Of a stretch of DNA of 64,000 nt, positions 8,570-18,195 are shown one piece after another. Both the position numbers and the translations under genes were made by a program. Location of the stretch: contig SDAL01000002.1 in assembly GCA_004153385.1 (NCBI GenBank), positions 124,001 to 188,000 on the forward strand, given 5' to 3'. The notes under the pieces are model-generated. The model was not told where the DNA came from and did no database searches. It saw nothing but the letters and a program-made list of their open reading frames with translations. How positions within the stretch are numbered: the first letter of the stretch is position 1; each line of letters opens with the position of its first letter. The stretch comes from Paracoccaceae bacterium. Its GTDB lineage: Bacteria > Pseudomonadota > Alphaproteobacteria > Rhodobacterales > Rhodobacteraceae.

Positions 8570-8797
8570 TCAGCCGCGGCTGTGCGCGCGCGCAGGCTGG
8601 GGAATAAATGCCCCAAACAGATTGCGCAGGCGGCGCGGCTCGCGCTCCAGCACCTGAACAGGCATAGCCATCGGGGCATCGGGGAGGGCGCCCGGTCCGG
8701 CCAGAAGATCGCGCGTCGAGAGTTGCGCGCTATGGGTATTAAGATCGGCGGTCTGTACCGCCACGTGGGAGGTATATTCGGTCATGCTTTGATCCAT
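8570..8797 (-). CDS. opgI: OpgI, small protein of the glucan operon
   Basis: A 75 aa soluble-looking protein without signal peptide or membrane helix. Position and size match opgI in the opgGIH-opgC operon described for Rhodobacter sphaeroides; its function is not established. A second ATG at 8785 (71 aa) gives a classic 4-base ATGA overlap with the opgG stop and may be the real start. The stretch PMAMPVQVLEREPRR resembles the kind of sequence found in the N-terminal extension of longer OpgH proteins, so it may supply that missing part in trans (inference). It is in a different frame from opgH. Confidence 0.75.
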   Translation of the reverse strand: MDQSMTEYTSHVAVQTADLNTHSAQLSTRDLLAGPGALPDAPMAMPVQVLEREPRRLRNLFGAFIPQPARAHSRG

Positions 8798-10419
8798 TGA
8801 TAGGCCCAGATTTCTGATTGCTTGACACCATAACCAGTAAGGTGCGCAGTTAGTTCCACGGTTGCTCCTTCTGGGGCCTCTACATCCAGCACCAAGCGCC
8901 AGATTTCGTGGCCGGGAATCTTCGAGAAGCTCTGGTTTTTAACCGTTCCGCCGCTAACATGTTGAACGACAGTCAGATCGTCTACAGACTCCGCTGGCAG
9001 TTTGGCAATGCGTCCGCCGGTAAAGTCGATAACGAATTTTCGTGTGCCATCGCTTTCCATGCCCGACACGCCGCCCGCGCCCGCGAATGTTTCTTTTACA
9101 TGGGCCAGATCCTCTGCTGCATCAAGAGGCAGATCGCCCCAGCTCAGCCGATAGGAATATTCCCGCTCTTCGCCGGCCTTGGCCGCCTGTTTTGGCACCC
9201 AGAACGCCACGATATTGTCGTTGGCCTCCAGCTTGGAGGGGATCTCTACCAGCCGGACCATGCCTTCGCCCCAGTCGCCTTGCGGTTCGACCTTGAGCGA
9301 CGGACGGCGTTCGTAGCGAGCCCATGCATCCTGATAGGCCTCGAATTCCCGATCCCGCTGATAAAGCCCGAAGCTTTTGGGCGTTTCTTCGTTGAAATAG
9401 CTCGACGCAAGACGGCTGGGATTGGCGAGGGGACGCCAGATCCGGTCGCCATTGACCTTTTCGATCATCAACCCGTCGCTGTCATGCACTTGCGGGCGGA
9501 AATCGTCGAATTGCGCACGGCTACGGTTGGAATACAAAAACATCGAGGTGAGCGGCGCCACACCAAGCTGCTGCACGTCGGCCCGAAGGAACAGGCGTGC
9601 GGTTACGTCCATCACTGTTGCATCGCCGGGGCTGATGACAAACTTGTAGGCCCCGGTAAGCGAGCCGCTTTCCATCGAGGCGTAAACCGTGATCTGATCG
9701 GCCCCTTCGGCGGGACGCTCGATCCAGAAACTCCGGAACCGCGGGAATTCTTCGGCCACCGATTGTCCGGTGTTGATCGCAAGCCCCCGCGCCGAAAGCC
9801 CGTATTGCGAATTGCGCCCCAAGGCGCGGAAATAGGACGCGCCCTGAAAGGCCACAAGCTCGTCCAGAACATCGGGCCTGTTGAGCGGATGGTGCAAGCG
9901 GAAGCCCGCCACGCCCGGCAAAGGCGCATGCTCTGGCACGACATCGCGCGCGCCCTGCTGGTAGACAAAGTCGTCGGTCGAGAAGCTCATGGCCTGTGCC
10001 TGACCGTCCACGACCTCGTAAAGCAGGACCGGCTCGCGGAACAGCCAGCCCATATGGAAGGCCTGCAAGGTGAACTGCGGATAATCGCCATCCATCAACC
10101 GCGCGCGATCGGAATCGAATCTGATCATACGATAGAGGTCGTAATCAAGTTTTGTTAAAAACCCGTCCACGGTCTGCGGCTCTTGGGCCGGTTGCTTGGC
10201 GGCCTCACGCATCTGGTCGGTCAGCACATCGAAGCTGAAGGGCTGCTGTTCGGCGGCAGGGGGCAGGGCGGGCTGCGTTTCATCTTGTGCAGGCGCTTGT
10301 GCGTCTTGCGCATAAAGAGGGCTAAGGCCGCCCGAGGTCAGGACTGTGCCTGCTGCAAGATGGCCGATCATTTGCCGGCGCGTCAGCCCCCGAGAGGCGG
10401 TCTTTGGCGTCTTTTCCAT
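8782..10419 (-). CDS. opgG: OpgG, periplasmic glucan biosynthesis protein (Tat-exported)
   Basis: A 545 aa periplasmic protein of the OpgG/OpgD family, needed for building the branched backbone of osmoregulated periplasmic glucans. A twin-arginine signal is visible (LTRRQMIGHLA at about residues 12-22, then a hydrophobic stretch and a cleavage-like LYAQDAQA). The mature part shows family segments such as FNEETPKSFGLYQRDREF and YERRPSLKVEPQGDWGEG. It is first in opgG-opgI-opgH-opgC and is divergent from the Mrp operon across 441 bases. Confidence 0.95.
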   Translation of the reverse strand: MEKTPKTASRGLTRRQMIGHLAAGTVLTSGGLSPLYAQDAQAPAQDETQPALPPAAEQQPFSFDVLTDQMREAAKQPAQEPQTVDGFLTKLDYDLYRMIRFDSDRARLMDGDYPQFTLQAFHMGWLFREPVLLYEVVDGQAQAMSFSTDDFVYQQGARDVVPEHAPLPGVAGFRLHHPLNRPDVLDELVAFQGASYFRALGRNSQYGLSARGLAINTGQSVAEEFPRFRSFWIERPAEGADQITVYASMESGSLTGAYKFVISPGDATVMDVTARLFLRADVQQLGVAPLTSMFLYSNRSRAQFDDFRPQVHDSDGLMIEKVNGDRIWRPLANPSRLASSYFNEETPKSFGLYQRDREFEAYQDAWARYERRPSLKVEPQGDWGEGMVRLVEIPSKLEANDNIVAFWVPKQAAKAGEEREYSYRLSWGDLPLDAAEDLAHVKETFAGAGGVSGMESDGTRKFVIDFTGGRIAKLPAESVDDLTVVQHVSGGTVKNQSFSKIPGHEIWRLVLDVEAPEGATVELTAHLTGYGVKQSEIWAYQWIKA

Positions 10420-10860
10420 ATAAATTCCAGTAATCTAAGGATGTTCCTGAAAGAGGAACCCCTTTTCAAAAAGGCTTATCCGCGAAACGAGTAGATGTGC
10501 AAGGAAGCATTATCTTCAAGTCGATCTAGTGCAAGATTCTCCGCGCGCTTCTGCATTTTTATGCCAGTTTTCGCCCTTGTTGGCGGATTTACGCCGACGG
10601 AACGGGCGTCTCGCGCACGCGCGCGCGAATAAAGAAGTAAATCACGATCCGGCGGTGTCCAGAGGGGGGCGAATTTGCTGACATACCCGTGATTGATACG
10701 TGATCGATTCGCGCCGGTTCTGCTTGACACTGGGGGGTTGGTCTCGCAGGTAAGAAGGTAATTTACTGAGGTTGCATTGCTCTTGAATGCTTCAAGCGCG
10801 TGTAGCGGTGCCGGGCAATGACGTCCGTGAGCGCCTGATCTGAAAACGGACCGGAGAGCG
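10420..10860. promoter_or_regulatory. 441-base divergent regulatory region opg / mrp
   Basis: This gene-free stretch separates two divergent stress operons. Near opgG it is AT-richer with short A/T runs. At 10612-10627 there is a 16-base alternating pyrimidine-purine tract (CGCGCACGCGCGCGCG) able to adopt Z-form. A TTGACA box at 10724-10729 could be the -35 of an mrp promoter, but the region about 17 bases later is a poor -10. A GGAGAG ribosome site precedes mrpA at 10861. I see no open frame with coding character. Confidence 0.5.
10724..10753 (+). promoter_or_regulatory. Candidate promoter for the mrp operon
   Basis: A perfect TTGACA at 10724-10729, followed at 17-18 bases by a weak -10 (around CAGGTAA, 10747-10753). 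It points into mrpA about 110 bases downstream. Only the -35 element is convincing. Confidence 0.35.
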
Positions 10861-13845
10861 ATGTCGCCAGCCCTTATTGCTGCCCTGCCATTCCTTGGAG
10901 CCATCCTGCCTGGTGTGTTGATCCGCACCGGGCGCAACAATACCGCGATTGCTGCCGGACTTACCTCCGGCCTCGCCTTGTTGGGGCTTTTATTGCATTT
11001 GCCTGCTGTGATGGCGGGCGAAGTCATTCGAACCAGCTTCAATTGGATTCCGTGGCTTGGTCTGAATGCCGAGTTCATGATCGACGGGCTGGGCATGCTG
11101 TTTGCCACGCTGATCCTGGGGATCGGGATACTGGTGATCCTTTATGCGCGCTTCTATCTGTCGTCCAAGGATCCTGCCGGACAATTCTATACCTATTTGC
11201 TGTTGTTCCAAGGGGCGATGGTTGGTATCGTTTTGTCAGATAACATACTGCTTTTGCTTGTTTTCTGGGAATTGACATCGCTTTCCTCCTTTTTGCTGAT
11301 CGGCTACTGGAAGCATTTGCCCGAGGGTCGTCAGGGCGCGCGCATGGCGTTGACCGTGACCGGGGCAGGGGGGCTGGCGATGATTGCCGGCATGATGATC
11401 CTTGGCAATATCGCGGGCTCCTACAGCATTACGGATATTCTGGCGGCGCGTGATGTGATCCAGTCATCGGATATGTATGTGCCTGCGCTGGTGTTGATCT
11501 TGCTTGGCGCGTTCACGAAATCAGCGCAGTTTCCGTTCCATTTCTGGTTGCCACATGCGATGGCCGCCCCCACGCCGGTCTCCAGTTATCTGCACTCTGC
11601 CACGATGGTAAAAGCGGGCCTGTTCCTGATGGCGCGGCTGTGGCCGGTTCTGTCGGGCACGCCGGAATGGTTCTATATTGTGGCGAGTGTCGGGCTGCTG
11701 ACAATGCTGATCGCGGCCAAGATCGCGATCTTCAAAGATGACATGAAAGCGCTGCTGGCCTTCTCGACCGTGTCGCATCTGGGACTGATCACGTTTTGCT
11801 TCGGTCTGGGCACTCATGCGGGGGTTGTGGCCGGTGTGTTCCACATCATCAATCACGCGTCATTCAAGGCCGCGCTGTTCATGACGGCGGGGATCGTCGA
11901 CCACGAAGCCCACACCCGCAACCTGCAGCGTCTGGGCGGCTTGCGCAAACTTATGCCGGTCACGTTCACGATCGCAACAATCGCGACGCTGTCCATGGCG
12001 GGGATCCCGCTATTCAACGGCTTTTTGTCCAAAGAACTGATGCTGGAGGAAGCCTCCCATACCGCATGGATGGCCAATGACTGGCTGGTGCCGGTGTTGG
12101 CCACGGTGGCGGCGCTGCTGTCTGCCACCTATTCGTTCCGCTTTTTGTGGGCGGGCTTTATGGGACCGGTGCGCGACGATTATCCCCACAAACCGCATGA
12201 TCCCAATTTCGGCATGTGGGCCAGCCCTGCGTTCCTGACCGTGCTGGTGTTGTTGATCGGCCTGCTGCCTTATGTGGCAGATCAGGTTGTCCAGACGGCG
12301 GCCAATGCCGTGGTTGGCGGCGGTCTGGCGCCTGTGCATCTGGCGATCTGGCACGGGATCACGCCTGCGCTGGTGATGTCGGTGATCGCGGTTGCGGGCG
12401 GGATTGTGCTGCTGGCGTTGTATCGTCCGCTGCGGGCGATGTGGCAGGCCAGCCCCCGCCCCGAAGCCAAGGACATCTTTGACTGGTGCATGGCGCGCTG
12501 TGTCGCGCTGGCCAACGGGCTGACAGCGGGGCTGCATACCGGCTCCATGGCGCGCTATCTTCTGATCTTCGTCACGACCGTTCTGGCCGTGGGCTTCTGG
12601 GCATGGAGCGGTGGCACACAAGGCCCGCAAACCCGCGAGATGCTGCCTGTCTCGGTTGTATCGCTTGTCGGCTGGATCATGCTGGTAACGGCCACGCTGT
12701 GTGTCGCGGCGTTCCACCGCAACCGCTTTCTGGCGCTGGTGCTGGTCGGCATTGTGGGATTGGTCATTTCGGTGTGCTTCGTCTACCTGTCCGCGCCCGA
12801 TCTTGCGATGACGCAGATTTCGGTCGAGGTGGTGACGGCGGTGCTGATGTTGCTGGCGTTGAACTTCCTGCCCAAGGTGACAGAGGCAGAGACCAGCAAC
12901 TTCAAACGCCATTTCGACAAGGTGTTCTCGGTGCTGGCGGGGATTGGTGCAGGGTCGCTGATCTATGCGCTGATGATGCGTGATTTCGCCTTCCCGTCGA
13001 TGTCCGAATATCACTTGGCCAACAGCTATAACCTTGCTGGTGGCGACAATGTGGTGAATGTGATCTTGGTCGATTTCCGCGGCTACGATACCTTTGGCGA
13101 GGTGATCGTGCTGGGGATCGCGGCGCTTGTGATCTATGCCCTCACAGAGGCGCTTTTGAACGGCACCGGCTCGCGCAAACTGATCGCATGGCGTCCCGAT
13201 ACCCTTCGTGCAGGGGATAAACATCCGGTGATGATGCTGATCGCGACGCGGGTGATGATGCCGATCGCGCTGGTATTTGGCGTGTTTATTTTCCTGCGCG
13301 GGCATAATTTGCCCGGCGGCGGGTTCATCGCAGGCCTGATCGTCGCCATCGCGCTGCTTATGCAATATATGGCATCGGGCTTTGCGTGGACGCAGGCGCG
13401 CCAGAAAATCTACTATCACCAGCTGATCGGGGTTGGTGTGCTGGCGGCAGGGATCACCGGCGTGGGCGCATGGTTCAATGGCAAGCCGTTCCTGACATCG
13501 GATTTCGGCTATTTCAAACTGCCGTGGCTCGATAAATTCGAGCTGGCCACCGCGATGGGCTTTGATACCGGCGTGTTCTTGGGGGTTGTGGGGTCTGTCC
13601 TGCTGGCCCTCGGGGGGCTGTCGCGACTGGCCCGCCGTGCTGCCGCCCCGGGCGAAGAACATGCCGCCCATATTCTGGCCGAAAAACCCGAGGCCCGCAC
13701 CGTGGCCGATGCCTCGATGGTGAGCTATCCGCAAGGAACACCCGTTCCCAAGCGATGGCTGACACGCAACGAGGACGGCAGTCTTGAAGATCGCGATCTG
13801 ATGGAACGCGACAAACATCGCGACACGAACGAGGGAGACCACTGA
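10861..13845 (+). CDS. mrpA: Mrp cation/proton antiporter subunit A fused to subunit B
   Basis: A 994 aa membrane protein, the largest subunit of the Mrp (Pha/Mnh) Na+(K+)/H+ antiporter. Most of it is the MrpA antiporter module related to complex I NuoL (segments such as LLVFWELTSLSSFLLIG, HSATMVKAGLFLMARLWP, FSTVSHLG). From about residue 785 an MrpB domain follows (HNLPGGGFIAGL, then the final helices), which marks the six-gene type operon with fused A and B. The tail is hydrophilic. Its stop overlaps the mrpC start by one base (TGATG). It acts as one complex with MrpC-G at the inner membrane in sodium and alkaline pH homeostasis. Confidence 0.96.
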   Translation: MSPALIAALPFLGAILPGVLIRTGRNNTAIAAGLTSGLALLGLLLHLPAVMAGEVIRTSFNWIPWLGLNAEFMIDGLGMLFATLILGIGILVILYARFYLSSKDPAGQFYTYLLLFQGAMVGIVLSDNILLLLVFWELTSLSSFLLIGYWKHLPEGRQGARMALTVTGAGGLAMIAGMMILGNIAGSYSITDILAARDVIQSSDMYVPALVLILLGAFTKSAQFPFHFWLPHAMAAPTPVSSYLHSATMVKAGLFLMARLWPVLSGTPEWFYIVASVGLLTMLIAAKIAIFKDDMKALLAFSTVSHLGLITFCFGLGTHAGVVAGVFHIINHASFKAALFMTAGIVDHEAHTRNLQRLGGLRKLMPVTFTIATIATLSMAGIPLFNGFLSKELMLEEASHTAWMANDWLVPVLATVAALLSATYSFRFLWAGFMGPVRDDYPHKPHDPNFGMWASPAFLTVLVLLIGLLPYVADQVVQTAANAVVGGGLAPVHLAIWHGITPALVMSVIAVAGGIVLLALYRPLRAMWQASPRPEAKDIFDWCMARCVALANGLTAGLHTGSMARYLLIFVTTVLAVGFWAWSGGTQGPQTREMLPVSVVSLVGWIMLVTATLCVAAFHRNRFLALVLVGIVGLVISVCFVYLSAPDLAMTQISVEVVTAVLMLLALNFLPKVTEAETSNFKRHFDKVFSVLAGIGAGSLIYALMMRDFAFPSMSEYHLANSYNLAGGDNVVNVILVDFRGYDTFGEVIVLGIAALVIYALTEALLNGTGSRKLIAWRPDTLRAGDKHPVMMLIATRVMMPIALVFGVFIFLRGHNLPGGGFIAGLIVAIALLMQYMASGFAWTQARQKIYYHQLIGVGVLAAGITGVGAWFNGKPFLTSDFGYFKLPWLDKFELATAMGFDTGVFLGVVGSVLLALGGLSRLARRAAAPGEEHAAHILAEKPEARTVADASMVSYPQGTPVPKRWLTRNEDGSLEDRDLMERDKHRDTNEGDH

Positions 13846-14180
13846 TGGAAGCCTTGGTTGCAAGCGCAATCGGCGTAATGACGGCAGCGGGGGTCTATCT
13901 GATCTTGCGTCTGCGTGTGTTCCCGGTGGTTTTGGGCATGACCATGCTGACCTATGCGGTCAACGTGTTCCTGTTCGCCTCCGGCCGTCTGGCGGTGAAT
14001 ATGCCGCCGGTGCTGCGCGAAGGGGTCGATACCTATACCGATCCGATCCCGCAGGCGCTGGTTCTGACCGCGATCGTGATCAGTTTCGGCATGACATCCG
14101 TTGTGGTCATGTTGGCGCTCGGGGCGTTTGTCGAAGCGGGCGATGACTATATCGATCTTGATGGCGAAGCGGAGAAATAA
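13845..14180 (+). CDS. mrpC: Mrp antiporter subunit C
   Basis: A 111 aa, three-helix protein homologous to complex I NuoK and MrpC. The FPVVLGMTMLTYAVNVFLF segment and the later DPIPQALVLTAIVISFG segment are diagnostic. It starts one base into the mrpA stop and ends 3 bases before mrpD, consistent with stoichiometric translation of the complex. Confidence 0.95.
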   Translation: MEALVASAIGVMTAAGVYLILRLRVFPVVLGMTMLTYAVNVFLFASGRLAVNMPPVLREGVDTYTDPIPQALVLTAIVISFGMTSVVVMLALGAFVEAGDDYIDLDGEAEK

Positions 14181-14183
14181 GCC

Positions 14184-15827
14184 ATGCTCAACCTCCTAGA
14201 CCATCTGATCGTGGCCCCTGTTGTGCTGCCTGCCTTTCTGGCGCCGCTGATTGTTTTATGGCTGCGTTTCGATACCAATGCGCAACGTGTGTTTTCCGTC
14301 TTCGGTATGCTGGCGATGCTGGCGATAGCGGTTTCGCTGGCCATGCGCGCAAGTTCCGGCCCGCCCGAGGTCTACCGCCTTGGCGACTGGGAGGCACCGT
14401 TCGGCATCGTTTTGGTGCTCGATCAGTTGTCAGCGCTGATGCTGGTGCTGAATGCCGTTTTGGGCTTGGCGATCGTGCTGTATTCCATCGGCTCGGGCTG
14501 GGACAAACGCGGCTGGCATTTCCATTCGCTTTTGCAGTTCCAGATGATGGGGATCAACGGTGCCTTCCTGACAGGCGATGCGTTCAACCTGTTTGTGTTC
14601 TTCGAGGTGCTCCTGATCGCCTCCTACGGCCTGATGATCCACAGCGGCGGGCGCGACAGGCTGAAGGCCGGTGTGCAATATGTGGTGTATAACCTTGCAG
14701 GCTCGACCCTGTTTCTGTTCGCGCTCGGCACGATCTATGCCACCACAGGCACGCTTAATATGGCGGATCTGGCCGACAAGGTCGCGCAGATGCCCGCAGC
14801 GGATGCGGGCCTTTTGCGGGTTGGTGCTGCGCTTTTGATACTGGTCTTTGCGGTCAAGGCGGCGTTGGTGCCGTTCCAGTTCTGGCTGCCGGGAACCTAT
14901 ACAAACGCCCCCGGCCCCGTGGCGGCACTTTTCGCGATCATGACGAAAATCGGCGTTTATGCGATCATCCGCGTCTATACCCTGATTTTCACCCCCCAAA
15001 GCCCTGTGGGCACGCTGGCGCATGACCTGCTGCTGCCTGCCGCAGGTGTGACGCTTGTGATCGGAATGGTGGGCATTTTAGGCGCGCGCGACATGGGCAG
15101 GGCGGTGGCCTATTCTGTCATCGGCTCGGTGGGCACGATGATTCTGGCTTTCGCACAGTTTTCCGAGGCCGCGACCGTGGCGGGGTTGTATTACCTTGTG
15201 CATTCCACGCTGGTCGCGGGCGCGCTGTTTCTGATCGTCGATATGGTCAAGGAACGTCGTGAAACCGGCCTTGTGATCGAGGCACAGCCCCCGATCCGCA
15301 ATCAGGGCCTGCTGGCGTCGCTGTTCTTTATGGCAGCGATTGGCATGGCGGGCATGCCGCCGCTCTCGGGGTTTCTGGGCAAGCTGATGATTTTGGATGT
15401 GACCCGCGGCCAGTGGTGGATCTGGGCGGCAATCCTTGTGACCTCTTTGATCGCGATTGTCGGATTTGCACGGGCAGGTTCCACGGTATTCTGGAAATCT
15501 GAATCGCTTGCGCGTGAAGAGGGTGACGAGATGCCGACACCCGAAGATGGCACCTCTGCGGGGCTGGCTTTCGTGTCGGTTGGCGGACTTCTGGCCGCCA
15601 TCGTGGCATGGACGGTGTTCGCAGGGCCTGCCTCGCGCTATATGCAGAATGTGGCAGCACAGCTCTACACGCCCCAGGCCTATATCTCTGCGGTGATGGA
15701 GGGGGCCGCCCAGCGGGCCGAAGCGGCGGCACAGGCCGGCGCCCATCCCGAGGCAGGCGACGATCACGATGTTCAGGAGGCACCGCATACCGATGCGCCT
15801 GCCCCCGCCCAAGCCGATGCGCATTAA
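14184..15827 (+). CDS. mrpD: Mrp antiporter subunit D
   Basis: A 547 aa polytopic antiporter-type subunit related to NuoN/NuoM. Typical segments are ALVPFQFWLPGTYTNAPGPV, AYSVIGSVGTMI and AGMPPLSGFLGKLMI, with the conserved membrane lysines expected of the proton path. The last 50 residues form a hydrophilic Ala/His/Asp-rich tail, which is longer than usual. It lies in the middle of the mrp operon with 3 bases upstream and 13 bases downstream. Confidence 0.95.
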   Translation: MLNLLDHLIVAPVVLPAFLAPLIVLWLRFDTNAQRVFSVFGMLAMLAIAVSLAMRASSGPPEVYRLGDWEAPFGIVLVLDQLSALMLVLNAVLGLAIVLYSIGSGWDKRGWHFHSLLQFQMMGINGAFLTGDAFNLFVFFEVLLIASYGLMIHSGGRDRLKAGVQYVVYNLAGSTLFLFALGTIYATTGTLNMADLADKVAQMPAADAGLLRVGAALLILVFAVKAALVPFQFWLPGTYTNAPGPVAALFAIMTKIGVYAIIRVYTLIFTPQSPVGTLAHDLLLPAAGVTLVIGMVGILGARDMGRAVAYSVIGSVGTMILAFAQFSEAATVAGLYYLVHSTLVAGALFLIVDMVKERRETGLVIEAQPPIRNQGLLASLFFMAAIGMAGMPPLSGFLGKLMILDVTRGQWWIWAAILVTSLIAIVGFARAGSTVFWKSESLAREEGDEMPTPEDGTSAGLAFVSVGGLLAAIVAWTVFAGPASRYMQNVAAQLYTPQAYISAVMEGAAQRAEAAAQAGAHPEAGDDHDVQEAPHTDAPAPAQADAH

Positions 15828-15840
15828 GGAGGGACGATAG

Positions 15841-16332
15841 ATGATCCGGAAGTTTCTGCCGCATCCGCATCTTACCACATTGCTGACCATCGTGTGGCTG
15901 CTGCTGGCCAATACCTATACGCTCAACTCGCTTGTGTTCGGAGTGCTACTGGGGATTGTGATCCCGTGGATCACGGCCCCGTACTGGCCCGACAGGCCGG
16001 TGGTGCGCAATATTCCCAAAATGATTGAATACGGGCTGATCGTTTTGTGGGATATCGTTGTGTCCAATATCGAAGTGGCGCGGGTGGTGTTGTTTGTTCC
16101 CAATTCCAAGCTGAAACCCGAGTGGATCTCTATTCCGCTGGATTTGCGCACACCCGAGGCAATCACCGTGTTTGCCGCCACCATTACCATGACGCCGGGC
16201 ACGATTGCAGCGGAACTGTCGGCCGACGGGCATTCGCTTTTGGTCCACTGCCTGCACGAACTGGACCCCGACGGTGCCCGCGACGAGATGAAGTCCCGCT
16301 ATGAAGCCCGCCTGAAGGAGATCTTCGAATGA
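15841..16332 (+). CDS. mrpE: Mrp antiporter subunit E
   Basis: A 163 aa subunit with two to three N-terminal helices and a soluble domain; the TPEAITVFAATITMTPGTI segment and HCLHELD near the C-terminus are typical of MrpE. It overlaps mrpF by 4 bases. An AGGAGGG site precedes the ATG at 15841. Confidence 0.94.
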   Translation: MIRKFLPHPHLTTLLTIVWLLLANTYTLNSLVFGVLLGIVIPWITAPYWPDRPVVRNIPKMIEYGLIVLWDIVVSNIEVARVVLFVPNSKLKPEWISIPLDLRTPEAITVFAATITMTPGTIAAELSADGHSLLVHCLHELDPDGARDEMKSRYEARLKEIFE

Positions 16333-16598
16333 TCACCTATGCCCTGATCTTTGCCCTTGGTTGCTATGGGCTTGCGCTGTTGTTCAATCTCTACAGGGTG
16401 GTGCGCTCGCCCGGGGTGACAGACCGTATCCTTGCACTGGATACGATGGCGATCAATGCCATCGCGCTGATTGTATGTTTTGGCATCTGGGAAGGCAGTG
16501 CGATGTTTTTCGAGGCGTCGATCCTTTACGCGATGGTCGGGTTTGTCTCGACCGTGGCCTATGCCAAGTTCCTGCTGCGTGGCGATTTGATCGAGTGA
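16329..16598 (+). CDS. mrpF: Mrp antiporter subunit F
   Basis: An 89 aa protein with three helices and the VTDRILALDTMAINAIALI family segment. It overlaps the mrpE stop by 4 bases (ATGA) and is followed by mrpG after 9 bases. Confidence 0.94.
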   Translation: MITYALIFALGCYGLALLFNLYRVVRSPGVTDRILALDTMAINAIALIVCFGIWEGSAMFFEASILYAMVGFVSTVAYAKFLLRGDLIE

Positions 16599-16607
16599 GG
16601 TAGACTG

Positions 16608-17087
16608 ATGGAATTATTCTGGGAAATCCTGGTATCTGCGCTGCTGGTGATCGGCGGGTTCTTTGGTCTGGTGGGGTCCTTCGGGATGGTCAAACTGCCC
16701 GATTCCATGACGCGCCTGCATGCGCCCACCAAAACCACCACGCTGGGGGTGGGGTGCTGTCTTATTGCCTCGATGCTGTGGTTTGGCATCTTTGAGGGGG
16801 CGCTGTCGCTGCACGAGCTGATGATCTCGCTGTTTTTGTTCCTGACGGCCCCGCTGACCGCGCATTTCCTGTCCAAGGCGATATTGCTGCGCGACATCCC
16901 CCGCAGCGATTTGCCGCCACCCACGGACGGGGACTGGGCGGTTTATACGCCGCTGTCCGATACCGCCGCCCACGAGCTGGAAGAGGCGGTCGAAATTCAG
17001 GAACTGCGCAAGGAACGTGCCCGCCTGCGCCGCCAGCATGAAGACGATTGGGAGGGCGAGCTGGACGGCGAACGGCCCGAGCCGTAA
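16608..17087 (+). CDS. mrpG: Mrp antiporter subunit G
   Basis: A 159 aa last subunit of the Mrp complex. Three helices carry the SFGMVKLPDSMTRLHAPTKT and LTAPLTAHFLSKA segments; the C-terminal 55 residues are charged and helical, probably cytoplasmic. The operon ends at the terminator at 17115-17147. Confidence 0.94.
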   Translation: MELFWEILVSALLVIGGFFGLVGSFGMVKLPDSMTRLHAPTKTTTLGVGCCLIASMLWFGIFEGALSLHELMISLFLFLTAPLTAHFLSKAILLRDIPRSDLPPPTDGDWAVYTPLSDTAAHELEEAVEIQELRKERARLRRQHEDDWEGELDGERPEP

Positions 17088-17114
17088 GCGCCCGGCCTGC
17101 CCGCACTACGTCAC

Positions 17115-17147
17115 AAAAAAAAGGCGCCCGATCAGGGGCGCCTTTTT
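17115..17147. terminator. Bidirectional intrinsic terminator (mrp operon / dapA)
   Basis: An A8 run, GGCGCCC (17123-17129), a 6-base loop, GGGCGCC (17136-17142) and a T5 run. It lies between the convergent mrpG and dapA stops and has U-tracts on both strands. Confidence 0.9.
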
Positions 17148-17178
17148 CGTGAGGGGTCTTGCTACATCCGATGCGCGA

Positions 17179-18051
17179 TCACAGCAGGCCCGCATGGACG
17201 AGGGCTGCATCGATATGCGCCTTTGTGTCGTCGCTGATCGGTGTCAGGGGCAGGCGTACCTCGTCCGAGCACAGACCGAGTTTGGAAAGGGCATATTTCG
17301 CGCCGCATACTCCCGGCTCAAGGAAGATCGCGATATGGAGCGGCATCAGGATATCTTGCAGCTCCAGTGCGCGGGTCATGTCGCCTTCAAGCGTGGCATT
17401 CTGGAAATCGGCGCATAGTTTCGGCGCGACATTGGCCGTGACCGAAATACAGCCCGTACCGCCCATGGCGTTGAAGCCGAGCGCTGTGGCATCCTCGCCC
17501 GACATCTGGATGAAATCGGGGCCGCAGGTCATGCGCTGTTTGGCCACGCGTGCCAGATCGCCGGTGGCATCTTTCACGCCCACAATGCGCGGCAGTTTTG
17601 CCAGCTCGCCCATGGTCGCGGGCAACATATCCACAACCGACCGACCGGGAATATTATAGATGATGATCGGCAGATCGCTTGCATCATGCATTGCGGTGAA
17701 ATGCGCGATCAGACCGTTTTGGGTGGGCTTGTTGTAATAGGGTGTCACGACCAGCGCACCATCGGCCCCTGCGGCCTGAGCATGCTGGATCAGCTCGATC
17801 CCCTCGCGGGTGTAGTTGGACCCTGCACCGGCAATCACCTTCATCCGTCCCGCGCTGGCGCGTACGACCTCTGCCACCACGGTGTTATGCTCGGCATGGC
17901 TCAAGGTGGGGGATTCGCCCGTTGTGCCCACGGGCACCAAGCCGGCGCTGCCCTGATCGGCGTGCCAGTCGACAAGCTTCTTGAGCGTGTCCAGATCCAG
18001 CTCGCCGTCTTTAAACGGCGTGATGAGTGCGGGATAAGACCCTTTGAACAT
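17179..18051 (-). CDS. dapA: 4-hydroxy-tetrahydrodipicolinate synthase
   Basis: A 290 aa class I aldolase that condenses pyruvate with aspartate semialdehyde in lysine and diaminopimelate synthesis. The TIM-barrel shows the GTTGESPTL motif, the catalytic tyrosine in [10 protein letters not shown] and the Schiff-base lysine in [10 protein letters not shown]. It is a single gene, divergent from the lytic transglycosylase, so two peptidoglycan-related functions share an upstream region (18052-18195). Confidence 0.95.
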   Translation of the reverse strand: MFKGSYPALITPFKDGELDLDTLKKLVDWHADQGSAGLVPVGTTGESPTLSHAEHNTVVAEVVRASAGRMKVIAGAGSNYTREGIELIQHAQAAGADGALVVTPYYNKPTQNGLIAHFTAMHDASDLPIIIYNIPGRSVVDMLPATMGELAKLPRIVGVKDATGDLARVAKQRMTCGPDFIQMSGEDATALGFNAMGGTGCISVTANVAPKLCADFQNATLEGDMTRALELQDILMPLHIAIFLEPGVCGAKYALSKLGLCSDEVRLPLTPISDDTKAHIDAALVHAGLL

Positions 18052-18195
18052 GACACGCTCCTTTTATCGTGGATTTGGGCGGATTCGCCCGGTTTGAAAT
18101 CGCGCGGACATTAGGCGACACGGGCCGCCTTGCCAACTTGTGAATTGCATGACCGTAAAACTATGCGAAAACATCGCTGAAAGAGAGTGGTGTTC

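Noticed and set aside
12010-13869. Long minus-strand open frame of 619 codons opposite mrpA
   Set aside because: His/Gln/Arg-rich translation with no family character; it is an antisense shadow of the GC-rich mrpA gene.
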